64,000 bases of DNA from Nakazawaea peltata (GCA_001599355.1 BCGQ01000006.1:186001-250000); one strand, 5' to 3'. Shown: positions 48,761-59,091, counted from the stretch's first letter. Notes: a model not told the origin generated them from the letters alone. Made by a program: numbers and translations.

Positions 48761-50941
48761 ATGAAATCACTCATAAAGACTCATAAAAAGTCTTCTTCCA
48801 ATGTTTCTGACCATGATACTTGGTCTCAACCGTCCACTCCAGTGCTACCTCAAGGCATCTCATTGAAACAAAAGACTCCAGTCTCATCTCCTGGACCTAC
48901 GAACCAATCTGCATTTCGGACATCTCCATTACCACATCCACCACCTGCTCCATTCTCACTAGGAGCGAGAGCGCTGCTAGACTCAAACCATTCACAAACA
49001 GCTGATCATCATGCCCATCAACAAGCACCAGAATCTCCTAATGGTAAACGGTCGCGTCTCAAAGGTCTTTTGAAACCGAAAAGTTCCAAGACATCGTTGA
49101 ATTCACTCTCTAAACCAAGTTCCCCAGTGGTGACAACCACCAAAAGTTTTGTCACTTTTGCTGACCCTTACAGTAATAGTACTAATCCCCAGTCAGAGTT
49201 TGTGGTACTAAGAGGCCATCATTCGAGTAGTTCAACGAAATTGACGACCGAACAAACCACAATAACCAATAAAAATCCACTCATAGAGATCCCTGAATCC
49301 ACCAAACTGTCCATTTTTAACAATAATAACGACTCAATCATCACTACTCTCTCAACAAATGCATCAAAAGAAGAAATCCCATTGGAATCCAAGTTGAATT
49401 CTCAACGTTCAAGTGCTTCTGTACCTGTTATGGAAGGTAAATCTGTTCTATTTGGAATTGTCGAGTCAGGAACACTGAATTTATCGCAATATTCCTTCCA
49501 AAGTTCTCATCTAGCTGAGGAACAACGACTGGAATACAATGAAGGAGAAGAAAAAGGTGAGAAAAGTGACTCTGTAGATAGTGATACTCATAGTGATGTA
49601 GTCTCACACGATTCCCTGTTTTCTTTCGAAGCAAATACAACCTACGGTAGAAGTACTTCCATCAAATACTACAAAAGTAAAGGTGAGTCCAGTAAGAGAA
49701 TTATCAACAGGAAGTATATTGAGAACAATATTGGGGATGATGTCGATATTGAGGAATTAGAAGAGGATTGTAATTTTGTAGACTCGGATGTTGAAGACGA
49801 TACTCATGATCTTTTCAATAGGAAGCTTTTCTCCAGTGATGAGGAATTAGATGAAGAGATTGGGGATGAGATTGGGGGTGAGGAGACAGACCCGGAAAAT
49901 TACGAGAAACATCAGGACACCAAACAATTTCACCCGGAAATTTACGATGGACAGAACCGAGAATTGGATTCAAAGGTGAACGACTTTGGTGTGGGGAATG
50001 ACCAGGAGTACGATGAAGAGTATGAAGAAGAGTACGACGATGAGTACGACGACGAGGATGGCCACTCCATCAATGAGCCAAGTAAAGATATTATCCAAGT
50101 AGACAATATCTCACTAATAGATGAAGAGTTCGAAGATCTCGATGATGGGGCCATTCCTCCAGTTTCCACCACCTCTGCTACCGAAGAAGAAACTGAAGAC
50201 AACATCAATACCGTAGACCACATCAAAGATGATCAGTTATTAAACAATATCAACAAAAGAATGTCACATTTGACTGTCGATACTTCTCCAGACTCGTCTA
50301 CGAAACCTCGACTGAATATGAGCTCGTCTCAACGTGAAAAACTCGGGCTTAATATAAGATCTCGTTCGATCAAATATCATCAATTCTCAGGAAATAACGA
50401 AGACGACTTGAAATTCTTAAATAATCGTTACTCTTGGTATGTTCGTGATGAAGATTCCATGACTGCATCACCTTCAAGAACCGACCTGAAAGAAATGTAT
50501 CTTGATGGTTTAGGTGACGTGACACCTTCTAGTGATCAATTTGATGACTCTTTATTAGACGAAATCAACCAACTTCCCGAAGATTTCGATTTCGAGAATC
50601 CTTCCTATGCAGACTCAGGAAGGAGATTGACTAATTCTCAAAAATTAAAACAGTTCAGACAAAACGGTAATAGTGGACTAATGAGCGAGTCCCTGGTGAC
50701 AGGAACTCGATTCGATAATAAAGGAAAGACCGTAACCTTATTCCGTTCTCCATCTCAGGAAGGTAAGGTGGACCAGTCCACCAAGAATAACCGTTTAAGT
50801 CTTCAATGGGTAGACCAAAGTGATGACGACGAAGAATTCATCAGAAGACCACCTAATTTACCCCTCCAGCTGCATGATTCTCCACTAACAACTATAAGTG
50901 AAGGTTCCTACGATAGTTCGGGACTCTCTCCTAAATTTTAA
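48761..50941 (+). CDS. ZRG8: ZRG8-like cell-polarity/RAM-associated protein
   Basis: A 726-aa mostly disordered protein. Orthology rests on three points: the N-terminus MKSLIKTHKKSSSNVS matches the start of S. cerevisiae Zrg8 (MRSFIKAHKKSTS) as I recall it; the middle has a shared element STSIKYYKSK followed by an acidic stretch; and it is convergent with FIR1, as ZRG8 (YER033C) is with FIR1 (YER032W). Zrg8 is a zinc-regulated, poorly understood protein linked to Ssd1 and polarised growth. Visible features: a Pro-rich segment (LPHPPPAPF), basic KRSRLKGLLKPKSSK, and highly acidic DEEY repeats (about 405-430). No catalytic domain. Confidence 0.7.
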   Translation: MKSLIKTHKKSSSNVSDHDTWSQPSTPVLPQGISLKQKTPVSSPGPTNQSAFRTSPLPHPPPAPFSLGARALLDSNHSQTADHHAHQQAPESPNGKRSRLKGLLKPKSSKTSLNSLSKPSSPVVTTTKSFVTFADPYSNSTNPQSEFVVLRGHHSSSSTKLTTEQTTITNKNPLIEIPESTKLSIFNNNNDSIITTLSTNASKEEIPLESKLNSQRSSASVPVMEGKSVLFGIVESGTLNLSQYSFQSSHLAEEQRLEYNEGEEKGEKSDSVDSDTHSDVVSHDSLFSFEANTTYGRSTSIKYYKSKGESSKRIINRKYIENNIGDDVDIEELEEDCNFVDSDVEDDTHDLFNRKLFSSDEELDEEIGDEIGGEETDPENYEKHQDTKQFHPEIYDGQNRELDSKVNDFGVGNDQEYDEEYEEEYDDEYDDEDGHSINEPSKDIIQVDNISLIDEEFEDLDDGAIPPVSTTSATEEETEDNINTVDHIKDDQLLNNINKRMSHLTVDTSPDSSTKPRLNMSSSQREKLGLNIRSRSIKYHQFSGNNEDDLKFLNNRYSWYVRDEDSMTASPSRTDLKEMYLDGLGDVTPSSDQFDDSLLDEINQLPEDFDFENPSYADSGRRLTNSQKLKQFRQNGNSGLMSESLVTGTRFDNKGKTVTLFRSPSQEGKVDQSTKNNRLSLQWVDQSDDDEEFIRRPPNLPLQLHDSPLTTISEGSYDSSGLSPKF

Positions 50942-50952
50942 ATGCATTAATT

Positions 50953-53349
50953 TCAATATTTAATTGTAGAAAACCCCTCTGTACGAGATCTTCTGTGACT
51001 ATATATGTTATTGACTGATGTTTGAGGGAGTGGAGGGTAGTGATACTTGGCGTAATCACTCTCCAGAGCCTTTTCAAACACACTATCTAATCTCGGTTGT
51101 TGTATAGACGATTTCCTTTCACCTAAACTACCTACTTTTAAGTTTTGTTCGTCACCAACCATGAAACTGTCCGTAGAGATAGCACTGATTTGACTGGAAA
51201 TTCTTTGAGGAAGTGGTTTACGAGGAGGCAGTAAGCTTGGTCTTTGCCATTTCTTCGATCCTCCATGTTGATAAGTAGAATAAAGTCTTTCGAGAGATCC
51301 GAAATCCACCTTGATTGTTTGCTGTCTTTTAATGGAGTCATGGACTTCGAAATCGGAGGCATATTGGTCGATCAAATCTATTTCATCGTCTTCACCAGCT
51401 GGGTCTGAAACTGTAGGTGGTTTATTATTGATGCTTCTGTATGATCTGATGGAACCATTCTTCTTATTACGGATTACAGTGACTTCCTGAGTATCGTCGG
51501 TCAAATCAATAAGAACATTTTCATCTGGAGTGACCGATGTACCCACAGAAGAATTTGTTCTGGCCAAACTCATTTCTGATTCGTAACTGGATTGACTAGT
51601 TATTGGGGATACTTGTCTTCTCTGTGGTTTCCGGTTCTTCCTTGTAGCTTGACCATAAGACTGGATCGTCTGTGGAGCCTTGTCTCTAATGGAGGTTCTA
51701 TCTATTTGATCTTTTAAGTAGAAATTCAATTTGTCATTTACTTTCTGCAGTTCAATTGGGGGTAACGGCTTATTGGACAATTCAGGAATGACAATCTCAT
51801 GAACAGGAGGCTTTTGTGAGTAAATTTTTGGATTTTGATTCTCTTTCTGAGGAGACATATCCAATCCGTGCATATCAGATTTCAGTCTACTATGACTTTT
51901 TTGAGACACATTCATATTTGCAAATTGTTCAAGAATATTAGATTGAGACATGCTTCTGACATGGTTGTGTCTTCTTGGACTTTGAGTAAGTTTAGGTGGT
52001 GGGTGATTTCCAAAGTTTGAATTGATAATGTAGTCATCTTTTGTGGCTTTAGAAGGAGATCTTTCCTGGGAGACAGAAATTGGGGGTGATATTTGTTGAG
52101 GGGAGTGACTTGGAGCCTGATGATCTGGATTAGTCTGAGGATGGAATTGGACTGAATGTTGCATCTGAGCCTGATTTCTTTCCATAGGAGTATATTGCTG
52201 TGCTGGAGGTGGAAGTACTGGCAGAGGAGCCACTTCAATTTCTCCTTGATCGAAATCACTAAAAACGTCATCAGGATAAGGCAGAGATGAAACTGGGGGA
52301 AATACATAAGAATTTTGTTGTTGGGGTTGCAGGTAGTGCGCTGGGGGCTGCATTGAGTTCTGTCCGGGATACTGTTGCTGTTGTTGGTACTGCTGATATA
52401 ACGGCAGATGGTGTTGACTTTGGGCTGACATGTTGTCAGGAGCGACTGGATATGGCAGACGCATGTCAAACAGAGACTTCGATCTGGAATGACCCAGAGC
52501 TTCCTTACGTCTCTGAGGTGAACCTTCTCCAGAAGAATCAGTAAGAATCTCCATAGGAGCAACACTCTTCTTAAGTGCAGATTTTAATGGCTTCTTAGGT
52601 GACTCATTACTATTTGTATTCTTATTCTTTGATGAGGTAAAAGATTTAATCCTAGCGATTGGAGTCTGTTTCAATGGCGATCCTGGTCTTGGTTTCAGTT
52701 CAATATTCTTTGGTTTAGTAGGAGAAGCCTGAAGGTCGATTTCTCTGATATCTGAATCAGCACTGTCGACAGTGTGGATCATCTCATAATCATTTCCATT
52801 GAAAATCATCTCTCTTCCCAATTTTGAATCACCTGGAGCACTCTTCCTGGATAATTTAGGAGGTGAACGGATCACCAAAGGAACTGAAATCTTGAAGTTT
52901 TCTTTATCCTTGGGTTCAATAAATATCTTATGAGAATCTTGGAATGGTCCAGTTGCCATCTGTGGCATAGGGAACAAAATACTTCCAGCGCTCTTACTTC
53001 TAGAATGATGTCCTATTGAAGCAGGAAGTGACAAGGTACTAAGGTTCTTGCGATGGTTACCTAATGAACTCTCTGAATGATTTAATGCCAGATAGTATAT
53101 ACTACTATGATGAGAGTGTCTCTTTGGTGAACCTGTACTGATCAGGGAGAAGACGGAAGAATCTGAAGACTCCACCGAGTAAACCTCCGGTGCCATTGGA
53201 CCTTCAACAGTTGTAGCGCTTAACACTTCATTAGCTGGCAACGAGAACCTAACCTTAGAGTTCCGTTTCCTTTGATTTCTTATTCTTTCCAGCTTTCTCT
53301 TAGCTCCTTCATCCTTAAAAACAGGAGCCGGTGGTTGTAGGCTGTTCAT
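50953..53349 (-). CDS. FIR1: FIR1-like protein (septation / mRNA 3'-end related)
   Basis: A 798-aa disordered protein, called FIR1 mainly from its position: convergent with ZRG8, with 11 bp between the stops, as in S. cerevisiae. Visible features are a basic N-terminus (AKRKLERIRNQRKRNSKVRF), an IKISVPLVIRSPPKLSRK-type element (about 150-168), several SPxK/SPR motifs that could be Cdk sites, a Gln-rich stretch (about 315-345), and an acidic DLTDD/EDDEIDLIDQYASDFEVH segment (about 620-670) reminiscent of SUMO-interaction motifs. S. cerevisiae Fir1 is linked to the abscission checkpoint and to poly(A) factors. Sequence divergence is large, so the call is moderate. Confidence 0.6.
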   Translation of the reverse strand: MNSLQPPAPVFKDEGAKRKLERIRNQRKRNSKVRFSLPANEVLSATTVEGPMAPEVYSVESSDSSVFSLISTGSPKRHSHHSSIYYLALNHSESSLGNHRKNLSTLSLPASIGHHSRSKSAGSILFPMPQMATGPFQDSHKIFIEPKDKENFKISVPLVIRSPPKLSRKSAPGDSKLGREMIFNGNDYEMIHTVDSADSDIREIDLQASPTKPKNIELKPRPGSPLKQTPIARIKSFTSSKNKNTNSNESPKKPLKSALKKSVAPMEILTDSSGEGSPQRRKEALGHSRSKSLFDMRLPYPVAPDNMSAQSQHHLPLYQQYQQQQQYPGQNSMQPPAHYLQPQQQNSYVFPPVSSLPYPDDVFSDFDQGEIEVAPLPVLPPPAQQYTPMERNQAQMQHSVQFHPQTNPDHQAPSHSPQQISPPISVSQERSPSKATKDDYIINSNFGNHPPPKLTQSPRRHNHVRSMSQSNILEQFANMNVSQKSHSRLKSDMHGLDMSPQKENQNPKIYSQKPPVHEIVIPELSNKPLPPIELQKVNDKLNFYLKDQIDRTSIRDKAPQTIQSYGQATRKNRKPQRRQVSPITSQSSYESEMSLARTNSSVGTSVTPDENVLIDLTDDTQEVTVIRNKKNGSIRSYRSINNKPPTVSDPAGEDDEIDLIDQYASDFEVHDSIKRQQTIKVDFGSLERLYSTYQHGGSKKWQRPSLLPPRKPLPQRISSQISAISTDSFMVGDEQNLKVGSLGERKSSIQQPRLDSVFEKALESDYAKYHYPPLPQTSVNNIYSHRRSRTEGFSTIKY

Positions 53350-53738
53350 CTTGGAGGGGTTAGATATTTTGAATGGCTTAATTCGGCTTGGTTTTCAAAT
53401 TTATAAATGAATAATGAAGCTGAAATTCCCAAATCAGGTTTAATTGAATCCAGGTGTCAAATATTTTTAGAATCTTTCACTCGTTTAAACTAAGCACTCA
53501 TGCACCAGCTTTATTCAGGTCTCGACTACTATTGAGGTCTTAACAATGGAAGAATATTTACTTTTATCCCTTTTAGGAAACATTATTACCACGGCAGAAA
53601 AAGGGGATAAGTGAGCAGTTTACGAATGTTTAGATGTGTGGCTTTACCGCAACATCATAACACCAAAGAACCTCCTAGATATAAAGATATTTTCGCTTAA
53701 TTCTCTCTGATTGTAGATAAGGCAGGGTAAGATTAGAT
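53350..53738. other. Divergent promoter region FIR1 / Rab5-like gene
   Basis: 389 bp, AT-rich, no repeats or RNA genes recognised. Confidence 0.3.
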
Positions 53739-54473
53739 ATGGAGTCTCCTAGAATACGGAATAAACTTTCTAGATCACAGCTTGCACTGGCACTGCTGCA
53801 AGTACAACGTGAGAATAATTCATCAATGGTTGCAGATTTGAAGCTTGTGCTTCTAGGAGAGAGCGCTGTTGGGAAGAGTTCATTGGCTCAGAGATTCACT
53901 ACAGATTCGTTTGATGAAAGTAAAGAGAGTACTATTGGAGCCCTGTTTATTACGAAGAAATTTTACTTGGAATCATCTCCTGGAAGTGATGAAGATCTCA
54001 AGTTGATCAATTTCCAGATCTGGGATACCGCTGGTCAAGAAAGATACAAAAGCTTAACCCCAATGTATTATAGAAATGCCAATATACTGATTGTGGTATT
54101 TGATGTGACAGATGTTGAAAGTGCCCGCAAACTGGATAATTGGTACAATGAGTTAAAGTATACCAACACGTATGACCTTGAAAATTTGAAAATTTATGTG
54201 GTGGGGAACAAATGTGACCTTGTAGATGGAGTGCCCAAGCTGGATTTATTAAGAGGTATGCAATTTATAGGAAAAGAAACCGAAGTGCTATATACGAGTG
54301 CCAAGACTGGTGAGGGGATAAGTGAACTATTCGAGGAGATTATCCGAAACATAGACGACTCATTGTTTGTTAAAGTAGATGAGATAGATAAAGATTTGAA
54401 GAGGAAGAAATCAAGCATAATTGACCTTACAGACTTTAATAATACATTGAACGGGTCAGGTTGTAACTGCTGA
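53739..54473 (+). CDS. Rab5-like endosomal GTPase (YPT52/YPT10-related)
   Basis: A 244-aa small GTPase. The G motifs are complete: GESAVGKSS (about 40), STIGALF (switch I), WDTAGQERYKSLTPMYYRNAN (G3/switch II), GNKCDL (G4) and TSAKTGEG (G5). The C-terminus GSGCNC is a CxC geranylgeranylation motif. DSFDESKESTIGALF and QERYKSLTPMYYRNAN are closest to Rab5-type proteins, especially S. cerevisiae Ypt52, which acts in endosome fusion. The gene starts with about 30 extra residues (MESPRIRNKLSRS); an inner ATG (MVADLKLVLLGES) would give a normal Rab length, so the start is uncertain. The extra segment holds three CTG codons in five (A-CTG-A-CTG-CTG), which read as Ala-rich here. Part of the loop after G4 is shorter than in Ypt52. 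Confidence 0.8.
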   Translation: MESPRIRNKLSRSQLALALLQVQRENNSSMVADLKLVLLGESAVGKSSLAQRFTTDSFDESKESTIGALFITKKFYLESSPGSDEDLKLINFQIWDTAGQERYKSLTPMYYRNANILIVVFDVTDVESARKLDNWYNELKYTNTYDLENLKIYVVGNKCDLVDGVPKLDLLRGMQFIGKETEVLYTSAKTGEGISELFEEIIRNIDDSLFVKVDEIDKDLKRKKSSIIDLTDFNNTLNGSGCNC

Positions 54474-54504
54474 CCTAATAAATTAGCAGTTAGATCTATA
54501 TAGT

Positions 54505-55484
54505 TTAATCCTTGTAATGAATCTTTCTGAAGAAATCCATACATCCGGTGAAAACCACCAATAAGATACCACCTCCTGGGCCCAATCTTAAAACCTTTGG
54601 CAAGAAACCCTTGTATAAGGCACTGAAACCTTCTTCTCTGTAGACAGTTACTAAAGATGGGAAAGTCCACTTGTATTTGGTAGAACCAGCTTGTACTCTG
54701 GACTTGACGACATCGAATGGAGTGTTCAAAATAGTACCTACAGTACCACCGATACTTCCACTAATCAAATCGTTGATGGTCTTTCTAGTTGGAGTCTCAG
54801 CCTTTGGTAACAATTGTCTGACTTGGAAAATGATACCAAAGTAACCGGCATTCCATGCAATATGTCTCCACAATGTAGCTTCTAAACCTTTGTACATACC
54901 AAGGACACCATCAGTCTTAACAATGTTCTTGACAACGTCGATTGGACTCGAGAATTTCGAAGATCTGTCTTGGACTCTGATCTTGACCAACTCAAATGGA
55001 ACAACGACGAACAGCTCGGTAGCACCAGCAGTAGCACCAGTCAAGACGGCGACTGGTTGAGTCATTTGCTCTAATTTGAATAACTTCTTATAAACCTTAG
55101 TATATTCGTCATTAGCAGCAAATTTGGTGGCTCTCTTTGGCAGCTCCATCAAGATTGGAGCACTAATACCTTTATAAAGAGTCTTTGGACCCTCGTTTTT
55201 GACGATCTTAGCCAAACAATCCACAATACCACTGTACTCAGCATTAGCACCGGTACCAACTTGTAATTGAATTCTAGTCTTGACAACATCTAATGGGTAC
55301 ATCACAAGAATCTCAGAGACTCCGGCAACGGCCCCGGAAAGGAATTGGTATACGAAAGGTAAAGCTATATAGTGGGGAGAGGGGTTAGTAAAGGGGACGA
55401 AGAAAAAAAAATCAAGAACAATTTCCAAGCATTATCACTCTCCTGTCCTTCAAACTACCTTCACTTACGTCTAGTATCTGACAT
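54505..55484 (-). CDS. ODC2: Mitochondrial 2-oxodicarboxylate carrier (ODC1/ODC2), two exons
   Basis: A mitochondrial inner-membrane carrier exchanging 2-oxoadipate and 2-oxoglutarate. Exon 1 is 16 nt, 55469-55484 (MSDTR plus one base); the intron 55365-55468 (104 nt) has donor GTAAGT, branch site TACTAAC and TAG acceptor; exon 2 is 54505-55364. The spliced product is 291 aa, starting MSDTRPLPFVYQFLSGAVAG, close to S. cerevisiae Odc2 (KPLPFIYQFISGAVAG). Three mitochondrial-carrier repeats are present: YPLDVVKTR, VPFELVKIR, TPFDVVKSR. CTG codons at 55143 (ME-CTG-PKRATKF) and 55014 (TE-CTG-FVVVPFEL) both align with Ala in Odc2 (MEAPKRATKF, TEAAVIVPFEL). The unspliced ATG upstream in the intron is not the start. 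Confidence 0.93.
55365..55468 (-). other. Spliceosomal intron of the ODC gene
   Basis: 104 nt, GTAAGT donor, TACTAAC branch site, TATATAG acceptor. It leaves a 16-nt first coding exon. Confidence 0.93.
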
Positions 55485-56116
55485 TTTGTTCAACTATGAT
55501 GAATATTATATGATTGATAAAACTGGAGAACGTTGAAAAATATAGGTGAAAAAAAAAAAAATCTACCAAAAAATCTTTAGGAGTGATGACAAAATTGCAG
55601 GTGAAAATCGGTCATTTTTACCGTGAGCGGGCAGCGATAACGGGGGGTAAGTGTGGGAATCGGTGGGATGGGAAAAAGTGATATGCAGGGGTCGTGATGC
55701 CGCGGATGTAGACTATTTCACTAACGATGACTACCGTGTCATCTTCTCCACCTTCTATTCGTCTCCTCATCGTGTCCCCCTTGTCTCCTCATCTCTCCTT
55801 CTCCTCATCATCGCTGAATTCTCTACCGCTCAAGCGTGATGCGTGAAAAAACTCAAAATAGCGCGAGGGGTTACCTTTTCTGCAGTGAAAATCCCTCATA
55901 AATTCCCGATTAAGAAATGATAATATGCTCCACGGTTGATTGTGTCTTTTTATCATAGTCGTGTATACTCTACTAAATACCCAAGATAGGTAATTGGGGC
56001 GCTCAGAACCGCCCAGCTGCCCCAGACAGCACATGAAGGGGGCGGCCAAAGATCTAAAAGAAGCTGGCGGTTAATCGAATCATATCGAATACATTGGCGT
56101 AAATTCAAAGTGCACT
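55485..56116. other. Divergent promoter region ODC / BRO1
   Basis: 632 bp. An A run (about 55548-55560), a GTCGTGTATACTC motif at about 55960, and a GC-rich patch ACCGCCCAGCTGCCCC (about 56008) with GGGGGCGGCC shortly after. No RNA gene or supported ORF. Confidence 0.35.
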
Positions 56117-58441
56117 ATGGAAACCCAATTGATTACCATCCCCTCCAAGAAGACTGACAACTTGGATTGGATCCTGCCTTTGAAGTCTTTCTTCTCCAAG
56201 AACTACGGCTCTTATCAAGAATTCACTGACGAAATTACCTTGTTCAATAAGCTCAGATCCGACTCCAAGAGCTGCAATAAAGACTCCATCGGAAGAGATA
56301 TATTGTACAGATACTATGGCCAGTTGGAATTGTTCGATTTGAGAATTCCTGTCAACGATCATGATGGTGTCCGTGTGAAATTCACATGGTACGATGCTTT
56401 TAAAGAATCTGTCAGTGTTTCTCAGAGCTCTATCGCATTTGAAAAGCTGTGTATCTTATTTAATTTGGCCAGTGTTTTGTCGGAAATAGCTTCTGCTTCA
56501 TTGGGAGACGAGAAAGATTACAAATTGAGCTACCAATGTCTCCAATATGCTGCTGGTATCTTTAAATTTATCTCTGAGAATTTTCTTAATGCTCCTTCTA
56601 AAGATTTAGAGCTGGAGACCATTAAAGCTTTAGAGGCATTGATGTTGGCTCAACTGCAGGAGGTGTTCTTGTTGAAAATCTTGAATGGAGATTCTATTAA
56701 AGATTCTCTTGCAGCCAAATTGGCTAAATCCGCCGCAACATTATACGCTAGTCTGCAAGAACTCCTAGAAACGACCAAACATATCGATTCCAAATGGGCC
56801 TCCTACTGTAAATGGAAGGGAAAGGTATTCAATAGTGTTCTGTATTATCACCAGGGAGTGCTGTTGAAGGAGACAAAAGTAGGAGAAGCAATTTCCTACA
56901 TGAAAGAAGCCATGCTGGTGGTGGAAGATTACAATTCTGATTACTCTCATATCAAATATCCAAGTATAGAGAACAATTGCAAGAGAATTATAGAATTACT
57001 GAAGGCAGAATTACCTTTGTTGGAAAAAGATAACGATTTTATTTACCATCAGACTATCCCTAATTTCAGCACGTTGACATTGAAGGGATTAGATAGTGTA
57101 AAGTCTATATCTATCAACTCTCAAGGAATAGAAAAAGTTGTTGGTAAGGATTTATTCGAGAAAATCATACCATATTCTGTTCAAGAACAAAATTCCAAGT
57201 ACACTGAGATGCTGGCTTCATTATTGAGATCAGAAGATGAAAGAATAGTGGTTTCTAATGAAGAGATGACTTCAATGTTGGAGTATTTGAATTTACCTTT
57301 AAAGATGAATGAGATCAAATTGCTTGCAACTAGTAATGGTATGAACAAAGAGGATGATACTAAGCTTCTGTCTCTTCGTTCTACTGATTTCAATTATGAA
57401 CTGAGATCAAATGAATTGAACTCTGTTAAGAAAACTTGTCATGACAAGTTGAACTCTTTGAGTAAGTTGATTGAGCTCAACAATTTGCAATATAATGATC
57501 GAATCCTTGATATTAGGGAGAACATCTCGAAGACAAGACAATCATTGATCGTGGCCAATGAGACCGATCAAAAAATTGAACATTTGGTGAAACAGAATGA
57601 AAACGAGATCAAAGTATTGGCCTCTGGTCAAGTTTCCTCTTATTTACTGAATGACAAAAGCTTGTTGGACGTTGATATCGATAACAATAGCTTAATGAAA
57701 GATATTGGAGTCGTCGATAGTATCTTATCTGACTTGAATAATTTGAAATACGAAAAAAATAAGACCTACAAAGCTCTCAGGGATGCAGTCCATGGGGATG
57801 ACATTTCCAAGATTTTGATTTTGAATAAAAATTCCTCCAATTTTGACGAGATTTTCAAGAATGAGCTTTTGAAATTTAAGCCTTATCAGGACAGAATCGA
57901 TTTGTTTTTGAGTAAACAACAGGATTTGATTGCCAATTTGAAAAAGAGCTTCAAAACTTTATTGACCAATCCAAATTACTTGACTCTTTCGAAAGAAAAG
58001 ACAGATTACGATAGCAATTACGGTAAGCTCTTGAAGGCTTCAGAGGCATTCCAAAAGTACGCCAATGGACATACACAGGCTTTGAAATTCTACAGAGATC
58101 TCTTAAATTTCATTGGAGGTATGGAAGTGGAAGTGAATCAAATCATCAGTACAAATCAAATGGGACTGTTATCTCTTAATCTGGAGCTGCCTCTGTTACC
58201 ACCACAACCTACTCCTTACAGACAGCCCTCGTTTGCTAGTAGTGTAGGAAGTCAACCACCTGCGTGGTCTCAAGATTATAGAGGGGGGTCTATAGGAAGC
58301 AACAATTACCAATATCAGCAGCCAGTTCAACAATCACAACCACCTCCTGTTCCCTCCTATCCTGGAAGACAAAACTCGTCTTCCATTTATGACCAACCTT
58401 CAAATTTCGATCCTTCTATGTATTCTAAATATTCAGGTTAA
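56117..58441 (+). CDS. BRO1: ESCRT-associated BRO1-domain protein BRO1
   Basis: A 774-aa protein acting with Snf7 and the deubiquitinase Doa4 at endosomes. The BRO1 domain fills about 1-370: WILPLKSFFSKNYGSYQEF, KFTWYDAFKESVSVSQSSIA, FEKLCILFNLASVLSEIA, then the typical VGEAISYMKEA and NDFIYHQTIPNFSTL. A V-shaped coiled-coil domain follows (about 380-700; HGDDISKILILNKNSSNFDE matches the S. cerevisiae Bro1 stretch). The Pro/Gln/Ser-rich tail (about 695-774) has PPQPTPYRQPSFAS, and YPGRQNSS near the end resembles the Doa4-binding YPxL site of S. cerevisiae Bro1 only loosely. RIM20 is the paralogue to consider, but length and the tail favour BRO1. ATG 56117. Confidence 0.9.
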   Translation: METQLITIPSKKTDNLDWILPLKSFFSKNYGSYQEFTDEITLFNKLRSDSKSCNKDSIGRDILYRYYGQLELFDLRIPVNDHDGVRVKFTWYDAFKESVSVSQSSIAFEKLCILFNLASVLSEIASASLGDEKDYKLSYQCLQYAAGIFKFISENFLNAPSKDLELETIKALEALMLAQLQEVFLLKILNGDSIKDSLAAKLAKSAATLYASLQELLETTKHIDSKWASYCKWKGKVFNSVLYYHQGVLLKETKVGEAISYMKEAMLVVEDYNSDYSHIKYPSIENNCKRIIELLKAELPLLEKDNDFIYHQTIPNFSTLTLKGLDSVKSISINSQGIEKVVGKDLFEKIIPYSVQEQNSKYTEMLASLLRSEDERIVVSNEEMTSMLEYLNLPLKMNEIKLLATSNGMNKEDDTKLLSLRSTDFNYELRSNELNSVKKTCHDKLNSLSKLIELNNLQYNDRILDIRENISKTRQSLIVANETDQKIEHLVKQNENEIKVLASGQVSSYLLNDKSLLDVDIDNNSLMKDIGVVDSILSDLNNLKYEKNKTYKALRDAVHGDDISKILILNKNSSNFDEIFKNELLKFKPYQDRIDLFLSKQQDLIANLKKSFKTLLTNPNYLTLSKEKTDYDSNYGKLLKASEAFQKYANGHTQALKFYRDLLNFIGGMEVEVNQIISTNQMGLLSLNLELPLLPPQPTPYRQPSFASSVGSQPPAWSQDYRGGSIGSNNYQYQQPVQQSQPPPVPSYPGRQNSSSIYDQPSNFDPSMYSKYSG

Positions 58442-59091
58442 ATAAATAAAGCATATTATGAATTATTACACTTAATGCCTATCCACGACTTGCAGTCCTA
58501 AAATCTCAAATCTTTAATTACATCTGTCCCAATCTTGGCAAAGTAGAAATTCGATCATCGTTATCTTCTAAGCCGAATAAGTATTTTTTGCAGCAGCAAA
58601 TTGCGCGATCGAGCGCAAATTCCGCCCTCCGCCTCCGCCAGCCGGATTTATTTTTTTCCGCCTGAAACCCGAAATGGAATCCGCGGAGGTCGGAATTAGT
58701 CGACACTCAAGGGTCGGATGAATTCAAAAAGCTAGTCCTCTGACCTACAATCTCCGAGTGCACACTATATGTCTTCTATGAGTCCCATATTACCTATTTC
58801 TCTCCCCATATACCCCTCACATCCCTGACCCACCAACCTCGTTACCATGTCAACTGCTCCCCCTCCGGATATAGTTTTCTTTTTTGTCGCAATTTATGCA
58901 AAAAAGTTAATCATGTAAATGCGAAAAAATTAAACAAAAGCGGGAATACTTCGCTTTTACGAGTCGAAAAAATAAAAGAAAAAAAATAGAAAGAATAGTG
59001 GTTTCTATACAGGTTTGACATATAATTTGTACCGACTAAACTGAAGAATCCTTAGACTTCATTGATATAGATTAGACCAGTTAGGCTCCTA
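58442..59091. promoter_or_regulatory. Zn2Cys6-factor upstream region with CCGCC-rich block and inverted repeat
   Basis: A perfect inverted repeat TTGCGC-GATCGA-GCGCAA lies at 58601-58618. Next to it, CCGCCCTCCGCCTCCGCC (58622-58639), CCGG, TTCCGCCTG and CCGCGGAGGTCGG (58680-58692) give several CGG/CCG half-sites of the type bound by Zn2Cys6 proteins. The gene downstream encodes one, so autoregulation is possible, but this is inference. Confidence 0.35.
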
